DNA of 64,000 nucleotides from Armillaria gallica (taxonomy: Eukaryota > Basidiomycota > Agaricomycetes > Agaricales > Physalacriaceae), in NCBI GenBank assembly GCA_037576215.1, contig JBANDB010000005.1:3596001-3660000 (forward strand), read 5' to 3'. Made by a program: the position numbers and the translations under genes. Below the pieces are notes generated by a model. It was not told the origin of the DNA and made no database searches. It worked only from the letters and a program-made list of their open reading frames with translations. Each line of letters starts with the position of its first letter. Within the stretch, counting starts at the first letter, position 1. This document shows positions 1 to 11,000 of this stretch, in pieces.

Positions 1-1115
1 TGACTTCTTGACATGATGCCTGCAGCTTCTTTCATATTCATCACATACTTCTGACCATTGACATTTCAATACATTGAAGATAATGATATCAAGGCCCTAG
101 TAAATGTGAGTAGAATGAGCTGGATAACATAATACTTCAATTTGATGTTCACAGGCATAATTTAGGAAGCTGAGTGTGTAATGGGATGCATGGCCATCAA
201 CGAGCAAGAGTCTTCATTGACTGTTGGCTTTAGCTTTTGTTTGCTGATCAAAATGCTTTATCCACTCAACACCAATCTCCCTGTTGATGTATCCTTTCTT
301 CTGATATCCCAACCTAAATTACATTCAATGTCAAGCAAAATTAAAAGGAGAGTTATGCTCATAATGCTTTCAGAGGGTTATTCTGCTGCCATGATAACTG
401 AAATGATTCTCCTTTGAAGATAACAGCTGGGGCAATAGATGTTCCATCAGCACAGATAGTGACCAGAACAGTAATGTTTTCTCAGTTGCCACTTCACTAT
501 TGATACTGAATACTTGCACCAGCTGCACCCACAACTCACCCTGATATCCTATTTTCATTCTGTATGCCTGTCTCATCTGCACTATAAATGCAATCAGCTT
601 TGATGGTATCCTCACCACCTTCTCCATCAATAACCTCCTTCAGCAATGTAAAGAACTCTTCTTTTGTGGCTGGATTGACAGTGCATGCTCTTGCCTGATC
701 TAAAGGGTGTGACCAGTACATTTTGAGCCAATCATTATGCCTCTCGACAAATCAGCCAGACCATTTCTTCCCCACTGGCTTGTAATTATTGCCGTCTCTA
801 GCATGTAAGATCTGGTTTGCAATCTCTAAAATGTGCTGTGGACTGAGGGGAAAGCCTCTCTGCACAACATTGATAGTGTATGTGATGATGGCCTCTTGTT
901 CTTTATTGTTGAACCTTGAATACCATTCAGCATTAGTTTCTGCTAGGCTGCAAACACTTTTGAGCCAGCAAGAGAGTGTTTGCTTGTCAAGCATGATTTT
1001 CTCCTTGTCCTCCTGCCAACACCTTGTCTCCATCTCCATGCATATGCTATACAGTCCTCTCTACTTCTCTTCCAGCCTTTTTTCCTTCTCTTCTTGATAT
1101 GCTACAATAGCTCTT
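1..1115 (-). pseudogene. pogo/Fot1-like DDE transposase, decayed and cut by window edge
   Basis: Read on the minus strand, the conceptual protein follows the usual CENP-B-like DNA-binding plus DDE_1 transposase order. A spacer ending in PVGKKWSG (around 752-775) is followed by ERHNDWLKMYWSHPLD, then the first catalytic block YSADETGIQ (near 560), VTICADGTSIAPAVIFKG (near 430), GVEWIKHFD (near 270), the second catalytic block LLLVDGHASHYTL (near 200) and YPAHSTHIYQGLD (near 110). The reading is broken by many stops, for example TGA directly after KKWSG where arginine is expected, and TGA/TAA triplets around 490-540. The end of the gene lies beyond position 1. CpG is rare throughout. A dead class II element is the safest call. 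The superfamily is clear; the exact 5' end is not. Confidence 0.82.
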
Positions 1116-2051
1116 TTCATTCATTTTTCCTTTGTCTGCACATAAATCTATCACTTTTTTGTTTTAGATACAGCTCTTCCAACCATTGTACCCAAGTGTA
1201 GTTGACTTTAGTGATGAGAGGAACAATGTGCAAGCAGGCATTGTTAATTGGTGATATGCATCGAAGTGAAAAATATATTTTCTGATATGGTAACTCATAA
1301 TGTGACATGATAAGCACAACCACTTTTCTGTGCAATTTCTTTTGTGCTTCCTGCTGTTTTGACTCTCCACAGAATATCAAGAACAGTAAATATGATATAT
1401 TCCTACATCTGGTATAAAATTTGAGACCTTGGAAGAATATTTGTTCATGGAAATTATGTATTAAGACTTTTTTTAGCTAAATCAGCAACTGATCACCCTC
1501 TCTTTATTTTCTCGCAGAAGAGAATGGCTTCAGAAGAGGTGTAATAAGTATAGATATACTAAACAAAGATATATATATCAACTCTGAGGCAGCCAGATAT
1601 GTATTAAGCTATTCCAAGCCACTTGTCTCATTAGCTGATCCTGTCTTGTCTTAGACTTATTGGCTGGTACATGACTGTATCTACATTGCTGAAACTTCTG
1701 GACTTTGATGATGACCTCACCATCAAATAACACTTCATTCACTGTGCTCTCCACTACAGTGTCATGCACCTTGGACCAGCTTGATTTTTTTCAAATACAA
1801 GACTCACCATTGATAAGTCATATGATATAGATAGCAATAAATCCTTCCAGCACCTGGAGATATAACTATGTGAAAACAATATTCAAAGTGATGTGAGGAA
1901 TTGTTTATATACACAAGACTTGATAGTCAAACTTAAAAAAAAAATCATCCCAGGTTATGCTGCATAGACCAGGACTGAATCTGTTACAATCAAGGCTGAT
2001 TATGTTAGAAGAAATTAGCCAGCTACAGTACCTGACAAATCACAAAACATA
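1116..2051. other. CpG-poor decayed interval
   Basis: No gene is recognised here. It lies between the transposase remnant and the DM9 pseudogene and has the same AT-rich, CpG-poor composition. Short minus-strand open stretches at 1117-1380 (upstream side of the transposase) and 1578-1769 show no family resemblance I can support; they could be remnants of the flanking genes. Confidence 0.4.
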
Positions 2052-2476
2052 CTAGCAACAGCTGATACTTGCTGGTATTTTCATCCTGTTGATCACAACT
2101 ACAACATAGTAGAGTAGCAACCCACCCTGATCATGGCCACCCAAAACTAGCCTCCTGCCATATGGAATGTGTCTATCAGATGTATGTACAAATTCTATGG
2201 TATTGGGATTGAAGGAGAGCAGATCATAATGCCCTTTATGGACTATCTCACAACCATAAAAGAAAACCCTGCAAGGAAAATGTAAATGAGATTGTATCAT
2301 GCATGGAAGGACAGATCCTTTGAAAATGGCAGAACCAATTTAGATGGGGCCTCCATTGGTATCATGGCATGGGGTGGGTCCAGTAAGATCCTCTGCTGAG
2401 AAAGTAATAGATGAATCCAATGGAATATGGAAGCCAGAGTCTGAGTTTGATTGCTCATTGGGTATGCAAGTGGCCA
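2052..2476 (-). pseudogene. DM9/DUF3421-domain protein, pseudogene
   Basis: Starting at an ATG near 2476 (MATCIPNEQ), the minus strand reads a DM9-type module: SGFHIPLDSS, then IGSAIFKGSVLP, then RVFFYGCEIVHKGHYDLLSF, NPNTIEFVHTSD and IPYGRRLVLGG. The same order of blocks is found in the two DM9 genes at 21.7 kb and 41.4 kb, so the homology is internal to the window as well as to the family. A TAA stop interrupts the frame before IGSAIF, and the second half of the domain (KIPASIS...) fades out. DM9 domains are lectin-like; in fungi the role is unknown. The start lies only about 15 bp beyond the end of the STAND pseudogene, in the same orientation. Confidence 0.72.
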
Positions 2477-2490
2477 TTGAATAGACAGGT

Positions 2491-5400
2491 TTATAAACAG
2501 TTTAGGAGAAGAAAAAGAAGTGCAATCATCCTATTGTTGTCATTGTTGGAACAGTCTAGGTGTTTCTGATACTCCTCAAAAGCATAAGCATATGCAACCC
2601 TGCTCCGAGGGTCTCTTGCCCAAATATCAATTTGTGGGTGCTTCAGTAAGGCTTCAACACTCAATATATCACCAGAACCAACTACTACCATCAGGGTTGT
2701 AAGTCCTCTGGAGGTTTTAGCATTCACATTGACCCAATCTGACTGCAGTAACAGATTCAGAATCTGCTTATCCTTGTATGCACAGGCAGACTGCAAGAGA
2801 AGAGGTGACTTGCCAAACTCTGTAGTATTTGAAACAACTTCATCTCGATCTAGGAGCAGTTTTGCCATCTGAAAATTCTCTATTTCTATGGCCATCACCA
2901 ACAATGGTGGATTGCACCGCATTGGATTATCCTCTCAGTTCAAAAGCACTTTTGTAATGTGCAGCAGACCATAGTCCACAGCTAGTTGAAATGGAATAGG
3001 CTTTTCAATGGCAAATACCCTATACTCAACAATCTTCTCAACTGTGCTGCAATACACTGAGTCAAGAAATTCAATGATTCTCTCTTTCATTGAATGTTGC
3101 ACTTTGTTGGCATGGTATCCCCAGTAAATGAATAAATAGCAAAAAAATAGGTACATTTCACACAGTTTATGAGAAATTATATGGTACTCATAATTATCAC
3201 TATTAGAAATGTTGGGGTGGCAGCTATAGTGGAAGCTGTTGATGCCAAACAATATGCATTTCAAGGTTAGGTCATAACTTGGCCTGAACAACATGTATGT
3301 CAAGCAGGTGTGTGTGATGGTCTCTTGGTGTCCAGGAAAAAGTTTATCTTTCTGAGATATAAAATACTCCTGTGTTGTATAGTCTAGATAAAATTTATCT
3401 TCAGCTTATTATGTAGTAAGAATTTAAATCATGTGCACTTACGCACAAACCTCACTGTACAACCATCATGCCACTGCCCTGTCTGGTCCATAATGATGAC
3501 AAGTCTAGCACAGACACTTCCCAAAAGATCTTTACTGCATAGATTATCAAGGTCTAGGGTCATTGTATCTAGTTCCACAGCCAATGCATGCCATAGTTCC
3601 AACATAGTCAAAGGGTGCCTTGTAAATGCTATCCAGCCAAATATGTGATATGCAAGCTCTCTATCATGCTTGCCTTGACTATTGACCCTCTCCAGTGTCT
3701 TGTCATATGCACTTGGCATATTATCAGGCAGCTTTCCAAGTGCAACTAGAAGTAGTTTGGGAGTGGTGGTCTGAGCAAGTGAGTCCATGTGTAACCCTGC
3801 CAGAAGGAACCTACAGACAGTCAATCAATAGTTTCAACATGTATGATGATATAAGTGATAGAGTAATGCATATGCCATCAGCCTTTTCTGTTACTCTATT
3901 GAGTATTGCCTGTTGCAGATCATCTCACCCCTTGATGAGGCTGGCAAGATGGCCACAAGAGAGCTTGCATATAATATATGAACTGATATCCTTGTCATCA
4001 GCTCAGATATCCAGCCTGGTATCTGCTTTGAACAATAATCCAATTGTGGTGATGTCTCTCGATGTCACAAGGAGATGGATATTATTGTCTAATGATCTCA
4101 TTGTATCAATAAGCCTTTCTCACCCTCTGTTATCATCACTAAATTTATCTAGTGCATCAAGTACAATGTAGACATAGTAGAATGATGCCAACTCTTGTGA
4201 CAGGATTTTGGTAAGGACATTAAGGGAAGGCCATGTTTCATCATAACAACACTGGTTATAGAGCGATGTGATTGGGTTGGAGAGGCCATTGTCTTGAACC
4301 AGCTGTTTCAAGAGGCTACAAAGAAGGCTGGGTAAGGTTTGTGTGGCTGCAGATTGGTAATCACAGAAGATACAGAGGTTGAGTGTCTTTCTCTCATGAT
4401 CTAGCGACTGCAGATAGTCAATAATGATAGAAGCCAGGATAGTCTTTCCAACACCCACTGAGGAGATATATCAGAGTCAAGAAAACACTGAAGCTATTTA
4501 GCAAAACAACTCAGGATTGCCAGGACACCAGAGGCATGATGATGGGGCCGGAGCACTGATCCATTCTTTGAACAGTTCAGATTTGAGAAACCAGTGCCCA
4601 GTGTCCCCCACCCACTGGCTCAGCTTCTCGGCTTGTATGGACTTGAAATTCAAAGCAGTGAGCCAAGTGATTACACACATAAGCATCTCATCTGTCAAAC
4701 CATCAGTGTCAGATCAGGGATGAAAACAAAAGGTGAGCACCATCCTGAGCCTTCTTCCCCTCACTTTGTATCTGTGATACACAATCATTTATATGCACCA
4801 CCTTGCCATGGATATTGATGACATCTGTCTCTACATGACCTGTGACTTGTTCAACCTGGTTGGTACTATCCACAATGCCATCCATCTTGTTGTAAACGAT
4901 AGCCAAAATTTTGTTCATTGCCTGAGATAAAGTGCTGTATGCTACACTTAGCATTGACTCGCTGGAGCACAAAAAATACTTACAAATGGTCATGCTGTAC
5001 AGCAACCATCATCAAAGACTTGATCCTCTTGATCTTCTTCAGCACATCCTCCATGCTCTCCTTTTTGAACTTCCACAATACTCTATGCATTGCCTCTGTG
5101 ACCTTCCCCAACACTCGGCTCTTCACTTTGTTTATACCAGGCTTGATTACCTTTTCCGGCGCACCATTCGGTGCAAGCTTGAACTCCTTTTTGAGATCCT
5201 TGAGTAACTTGTTAAGTTGCATGACCGGACCGGACACCCTTTCCATCGTCATCAGCCAAGGGTCATTTGGCTGTGTCGTGTCGGTGAACAGTTTCACCTT
5301 GTTCAACCAATGCACCAGACCCAAAAGCTCCATGGAAAGACTATCATGTTCTTTGGGCACATTTTTGACATCCTTGAGATATTTAATGATAGTCTAGAAG

Positions 5401-5612
5401 ACGTCAATGAGGGCAACAATGGACGAAGCGATTCCTAGGGCTTCTGCTATAGGTGGTGGTGAAGAGCAAGGTTGTACATGGGTAGCTTGCCCTATTGTTG
5501 AAATCGAAGTCCGAGTCACAGGCTTACAGCCACCAGGCAATGATGTTGTGCTGTTTTCTGCCATAATGGGGAAAATATCACTTGTCACGTTCTTGAAAAT
5601 CACGACTGGCAT
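2491..5612 (-). pseudogene. NACHT-ankyrin STAND (NLR-like) pseudogene
   Basis: This is a decayed relative of the intact gene at 52.7-55.8 kb, with blocks in the same order. The N-terminal region (5612 to 4980) contains the helix ALGIASSIVALID and the block IIKYLKDVKN. WVGDTGHWFLKS and LWCPG sit near 4500-4620. The P-loop GVGKT is near 4445 and the Walker B stretch YYVYIVLDALDKF near 4150. HLLVTSRD follows, then the post-NACHT region LAYHIFGWIAFTRHPLTMLE near 3620, YTTQEYF near 3360 and ankyrin-like repeats (2922-2491). Disabling changes: TAG at 5394-5396, TGA after DDNRG (4120), TGA in LDI*ADD and in KG*DDL, and TGA at 2935-2937. Several of these sit where CGA (Arg) is expected. The intron donor before the P-loop reads CTGAGT instead of GTGAGT, and the one before FLLAGLHMD reads AT instead of GT. 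It is clearly dead, yet still alignable over its whole length. Confidence 0.88.
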
Positions 5613-6220
5613 GTGTCCTCCTCAGTCATATTCAAGGGGACATAAGAGAATCATAGTTGATATATTGTATCTAGAGGGGAAATATAAAACCTTGTTCATG
5701 CTAGTCCTACCCTTGTTGCATGCACGAAAACAATAATGGCCTTCACAGAGTCATACAGCTTGGGCGTCTACCGCTGCTGATGACAGTCGCTGCACAGCTG
5801 TATGATCAGTAGCATCAAATCATATGGTCTGCAAAGCGCCGATGTTGATGTAATTGATGCCTGGGTTCACTGATTTGTTCAGCGCAAACCTGAGAGAGGC
5901 ACCCAGGTCAATGATTACTAGCATGAAGTCAATCTGGCGACAGGTGAGTAGGTCATTACAAGATCAAGGACTGAACCAACTTTGTTGTTCGTCACATATG
6001 GATATGTATTGACGGTATTTCTCATCATCAGCCATGTTTCCATGTTCTGTACCACAGGTATTGATGGATATCTGTATTGGCAGACTGGGATTCAAATATG
6101 AGATTCAAGGCTCTCTATTGATGGCATACACTAGAATGGCAGGCACGTAAGTCAAGATTAAGCAAGAACTTTTCGAGGAACACAAACCTGACAACCGAGA
6201 TCACGAACTCATCCTAGTGT
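5613..6220. other. Interval without recognised gene
   Basis: This lies upstream of the STAND pseudogene. CpG dinucleotides are normal again here, unlike in 1-5000. Open stretches on both strands are short and I recognise none of them. It may contain the old promoter of the pseudogene. Confidence 0.4.
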
Positions 6221-7130
6221 ATACCTGATGAGATCTCCAGCCATGCTACTTGTTCTCAGAGAATGCTCAAGGACGAGACTGGTGGCAGTAAACACTGCTG
6301 CAAGAGAACTGAAGTATCCGGAGAGCTGGAGGGTGTCGAGATCAGAAACGTTCTGAGAAAGTATGAGGTAGTTTGGCTATTGAGCTGGACTAATCATGCT
6401 GCTGAAACATGTGTCTCGCTGTTACGCCAAACACAGATGAAGCAGGTTCCGGGGTATGAGGTGCATCATTGGTTATCTGGTCATATGTCAAAAGCCATGC
6501 TCAGATATGTTTCTTGTCATTATGCTGAAACGCAGATGAGGTGTCATAGGCATCATTTGAGGAGAGTGTGATTGGGATGTCGTGCAGACCTCAAAGACAG
6601 AGGAGCCTTCACTTCCCAACAGACACTGCAACTCACCCGACATACCCATTCCAGGATTAACCAACGAAAAGGATAAGGAGAGATGACTATGTGGAGAAAT
6701 GTCAGTATGTGATTAGGGGGTGAAAAATTGAACCAACATGGAAATGAATCGCAGCATCTGCGAATTTTTGCAAAGCATGACACTACTGAGAGCAACAGTG
6801 GCATCGAAGGGGGCAATGAGGTGAGGCTTGGTCTTGGTGGGTAGCAGGGATGGTAGACAAGTTGGGTGTAGGGAGTCACCATTGTCATTGTCATCAACTA
6901 CCACTGGTGCCTTGAGGAATAGCTCTGAGTTTTGAGTCTGGACTTGAACATTTGGATGTGGAACCCAAACTTGAGGCATGAAGAGAGAACAGAATACTTT
7001 GTGGTGAAGATGACAGTCGTGATGAAAAGCGTTGACTGCCTCTTTTGGACTTACACATGTGGTGGCTATGCCGCGACCGACTCTTGCTTGTCGCTCTCCA
7101 TTTTCCATTCACTATCACTCTGGACTCATG
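6221..7130 (+). repeat. Repeat R2, copy 1
   Basis: This segment recurs in the same orientation at about 32,784-33,785, with its tail at about 35,155-35,225. Matching landmarks include the start around GATGAGATCT (6229), the block around GAAACGTTCTGAGAAAG (6347), a block near 6600-6740 with CAGACACTGCA, and the stretch around ATGAAAAGCGTTGACTGCC (7021) that pairs with 35,168. No intact reading frame is shared between the copies. It is followed in both places, after a gap, by the start of repeat U. Confidence 0.7.
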
Positions 7131-7540
7131 CCATGACTGAGGCACAAGCGTCAAAGAAACCACCAGACACCATGCCATGGAGAACACCTCGTTTACTGGA
7201 GCTGCTGTCAGGCTGAAGCCAGACTTAACAAGGGAATACTAGTAAAGAAGGAAGGAGTGTAGAAGGAATAGAAATGTAGAACATAGGATCAAGCCAGTAC
7301 TCACACAGGCAGGAACCAGTGTGAACACAGGCTAAAGTCAGTACACGCTGCATAAAACCAGTGTCATAGGCACTGGTCTAACATAGCCAACCACTGGATT
7401 GAACAAACCTAGATACAAACAGTAGAATAGTATAAATATGTGAAAGTAGGAGTAGAACAATTCAGAGACAATTACCCCACAGATTACACCACAAGATTAC
7501 AAGACCTGAATATTCAGCGCCTCAAGAGATTTACAAGAAC
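7131..7540. other. Interval without recognised gene
   Basis: Non-coding by inspection. It contains short repeated words (for example CCAGT(A/G)(C/T) and CAGTGT variants around 7290-7390) but no gene, RNA or terminal inverted repeat that I can support. Confidence 0.35.
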
Positions 7541-7860
7541 TTAACAAACCCTTCTCGGATATCAGCAATAGTCCATTCTCGATTACCCACAACATTATCA
7601 TTCTTGAATTCCAATGACATCTCCATTCTCGATATTACCATTCTTGACTCCAACCAACAACATTACCATTCTCGATTACCCACAACATTATCATTCTCAA
7701 ATACCAGCGACATTCCCATTCTCAACAACAACCAGCATTATCATTCTCGACCACTCCAATATTACCATTCTCGACACCAATCACACACCATATTACCATT
7801 TCCATCCACAAATCCGCATTACCGTTCTTGACTATTACCAACAATACTATTTCTGATCAC
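7541..7860 (+). repeat. Degenerate minisatellite
   Basis: About 320 bp of imperfect tandem copies of a roughly 25-bp word built around CATTA(C/T)CATTCTCGA followed by an ACC-rich spacer. The array also keeps reading frames open on the plus strand in two frames; these encode low-complexity ITILD/YHSR-type repeats and should not be taken as genes. Confidence 0.8.
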
Positions 7861-8075
7861 ACCCACATCATTCTCATAAACCACATTTCAACAAGCACAC
7901 TATTATCCCCATTTACCCCACACATTATCCCCAATCACTCAACCCTTAGAACTAGATTGATAAATCTATAGCATTCATGCTTGACCCCATCGAACTACAA
8001 CAGCAGTACAGATATTTACGCTGTACTGAAAGGGAATTCACCTAATCCCGAATCCCACTGACACTGCAATTTGAG

Positions 8076-11000
8076 ATGCGCGCGGAAGCTAGTGAACGAC
8101 TATCTGGAAAGCCCTTGACGTTTCCTACGTGTGACATCCGCAGAATACAGATTTTCATTAACATCCGAGTGAGCCTGCTGCTTTACTCCTCTTCTCCGTT
8201 CTCCTCAATGATTTTCTACAGGTCCAACGTAATCCTCAAAGGGACAGACTACCCTTTTCAGCGTCTGTTCAAGGTGCGTACGCTACGTCCTCTGTTGTTC
8301 GTCACAAACTAACCAGTCTATCAGCTTTGTGTCCGATGCAAGCGGCTGTGCTCGGTAACGCTTGCGGTCAGGTACCAATATTCATGACCTCCAGCCCCGG
8401 CACGTCCAACGCTGGATCAACGACGCGTTTCTGCAGAACGCCTCTAGCTTTCGATGGACTTTGAGATCAACCCACTTCCTTGTGGCGAACCTTCAGTCAA
8501 CGCTAGCGCTTAACCCTCCTCCCTACACGACAGCAGAGATGCTCGCCACCCCCACCGCCGTTCTTACAGCCACCATAACTTGACGTACTGCCGGCCTTGT
8601 ACCTCATATTTGCTTATGAAAGGCATTTCTCGATGAACACATACTCCCCTCCCGTCGTAGTGTTGTTCGATATCTTGGTGCGGGAATGATGCCTTCATAC
8701 GCACGATACCTCAACTTATGACGCGTCAACACGGTGGTTTGGGATAAAGATGGCCTTGAGACAGCATCTTGCAGAGGAGGGACGTGTCCCACCCTGCATT
8801 AGACTCGGAGGACTGACTGCGCTGAGGGTAGTCGGCGTGCTAAGGGTTGTAGCCATCTCTACATCCAGCTCAAGTCCGGCCATCTTCTTCAAAAAAGATC
8901 CCGCGCTTGCCGTTCTCTCTGCCATACCTTGGACTGGTATTTTCCTCAGGCTTCCCAAGCTGAATGTCGTCGATGGTTCCTATAACGTAAAGAACGTCAA
9001 TAGCTACAGGTTGGAAGCCACGGCACCTTCGCCGCTATCGCCTTCGTGTTTCTTTTTGTGACGTTTCTCTCCCCTTTGCTTCTATCTTCCTCCTCGTGTT
9101 TCAGCTTGTGTAGAAAATTTAATACATTTTCTATGGCTGTTACTTATACGTGTGATGTTTGCTGATAGGCTGGAAGTAATCAAGCGGACAAGGCCTTGAA
9201 CAGAAGGTGTGAATGTTACCTGATCATTGAACGATAATTGTATCCGCCGTGCATGTCATAATGCATGCTCCCTTTTGGCCTTGCTTTCATCTCACGACTC
9301 TGGGACTTGAACGTTTGAACGTTTGAACCCCCCGGAGAGGCTGGTGTCATGTTGTCATATTTTTGACAGTTGAGACGCTAAATTGAGAACAGTATCAGAG
9401 GAATCCGAGAGTCCAGTACATACTACTCAGAGCTCATTGCTCAGTCCCAATTCAAAAAAAATTTGTAACGTTCAACAACGATTAATGCACCCTCTCGGAT
9501 GCGAACCAAGATCGATAAATCTCCAATTGGTGATTCTGCAATTACGCCAAAAAGCCATTATTAGTTGCATGTCTATCAATATCTTATTCCATTTTCCACT
9601 ACATCTTCTGTGCAACATCGAAGGGACGTGTAAAGGAGAGGAGTGTCGCGTGCACGAAAATGGATGTCAACAAATCACCTGTTTATTTTTATTAAAAAAA
9701 GAGTTCTATGCAGCGACATACCCAATACATCAGGATCAAATCACATACGTAGAAACAAACACAGAAGAGAGGGCGATAAGCACACAGAAAAAGTAACGAG
9801 ATGGCAAACGAGCAGTACCAATCCGGTCGATGGGGGAAGAAACGGTACTACAGGAGCTTCGTAGCCACTGCCGTGGGATAAGGACACACTGGCGTACAGT
9901 GACGGCCTCGTTGAGAGGTGCTCCAGTAGTGCGAAGGAAGTCAAAAGACAGACGGCTGGGAAACGAGCCTGGCCAGGCATCCCGGACTCGCCCTCGGAAC
10001 CGCGAATATTCCTGGTCTGCTCACCCAGCGAAAGTTTTCTTCATTTGAAGACACCCACGCTTGCAGAAGCTCTCTTTTCTCATCGACCGTTTCGCGGAGA
10101 TTCTACTGCATTCAACGGGAGTGGCTCCTCAATTCGAAAGGCGCTTCAGCGGGAAGAGGGAATGGGCTGGGACACGATGCAGGCGGAGGACTAGTCAATG
10201 GGAAGACGCCTGGCTTCGCTCATGTTGTCGTCATCTGGGCTCCGGATCTTCATACAGCTATTGTGTTGGAACTTGCAACTCGCCAAAGCTGGGTATTGTA
10301 TATGAATGATGACATGTAACAGGTTGACACGGGCGTTTGCTAGTGAGACATTGTGAAAGAGGGAGAAGTTCTCTTCTGCAGGTAAATCAGCGAATTGTCA
10401 ATGACATTGTCGGTGAGGGAACTCACGATAACATATGGCCGAGCTAGGCAGCTTTACAAGACGTCCGGCTCCCCATGCTAATCTGCGATAACACCCAGTA
10501 TCGACTAGGGTATCCTCGCGTCCGTTACAGAACTCACAACCTTGGGGTTGGTGAGCACTTCGCCTGTCAAAGTCGGCTGGGCGAAAAGCTTAGTAGGACG
10601 GCCATAAGCTTCGGTGGGTTTGTGCTAGGCAGGGTGCGGAACTTGTCGTGAAATAGAGGAGATATAAAGACTGTGTGGTCGAAGCTTGAAGAACCTGATG
10701 TACGGATAGAGCTCAGGACGGAGTGCCGTTGGACATCGTTCGTCGCTGTCTGCTTGGGAAGCTGAGTCTCATATCTGGGGGCATTGAACCGCGGCGGCAC
10801 GGTGGGGAGAATAGCGAACGCAGTAGTATTTGATGGTTGATGTTCGTCTTGGAAAGTTTCAGTGGTACAGAACACGGCAGCTGTGGTAGATGCAAGCAAT
10901 GTCAATAAAAGTCAGCGAGATGAGAATGGCCGACGTACTCAAGGACACGGTCAGCCCTCCCGTCCCTCTCTACGCCTGCAAAATGCCAGATTCTGTTCCT

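Noticed and set aside
7604..7856. Open frames of 75-80 codons with repeated ITILD or YHSR
   Set aside because: They arise from the minisatellite at 7,541-7,860 and are open in two frames at once.
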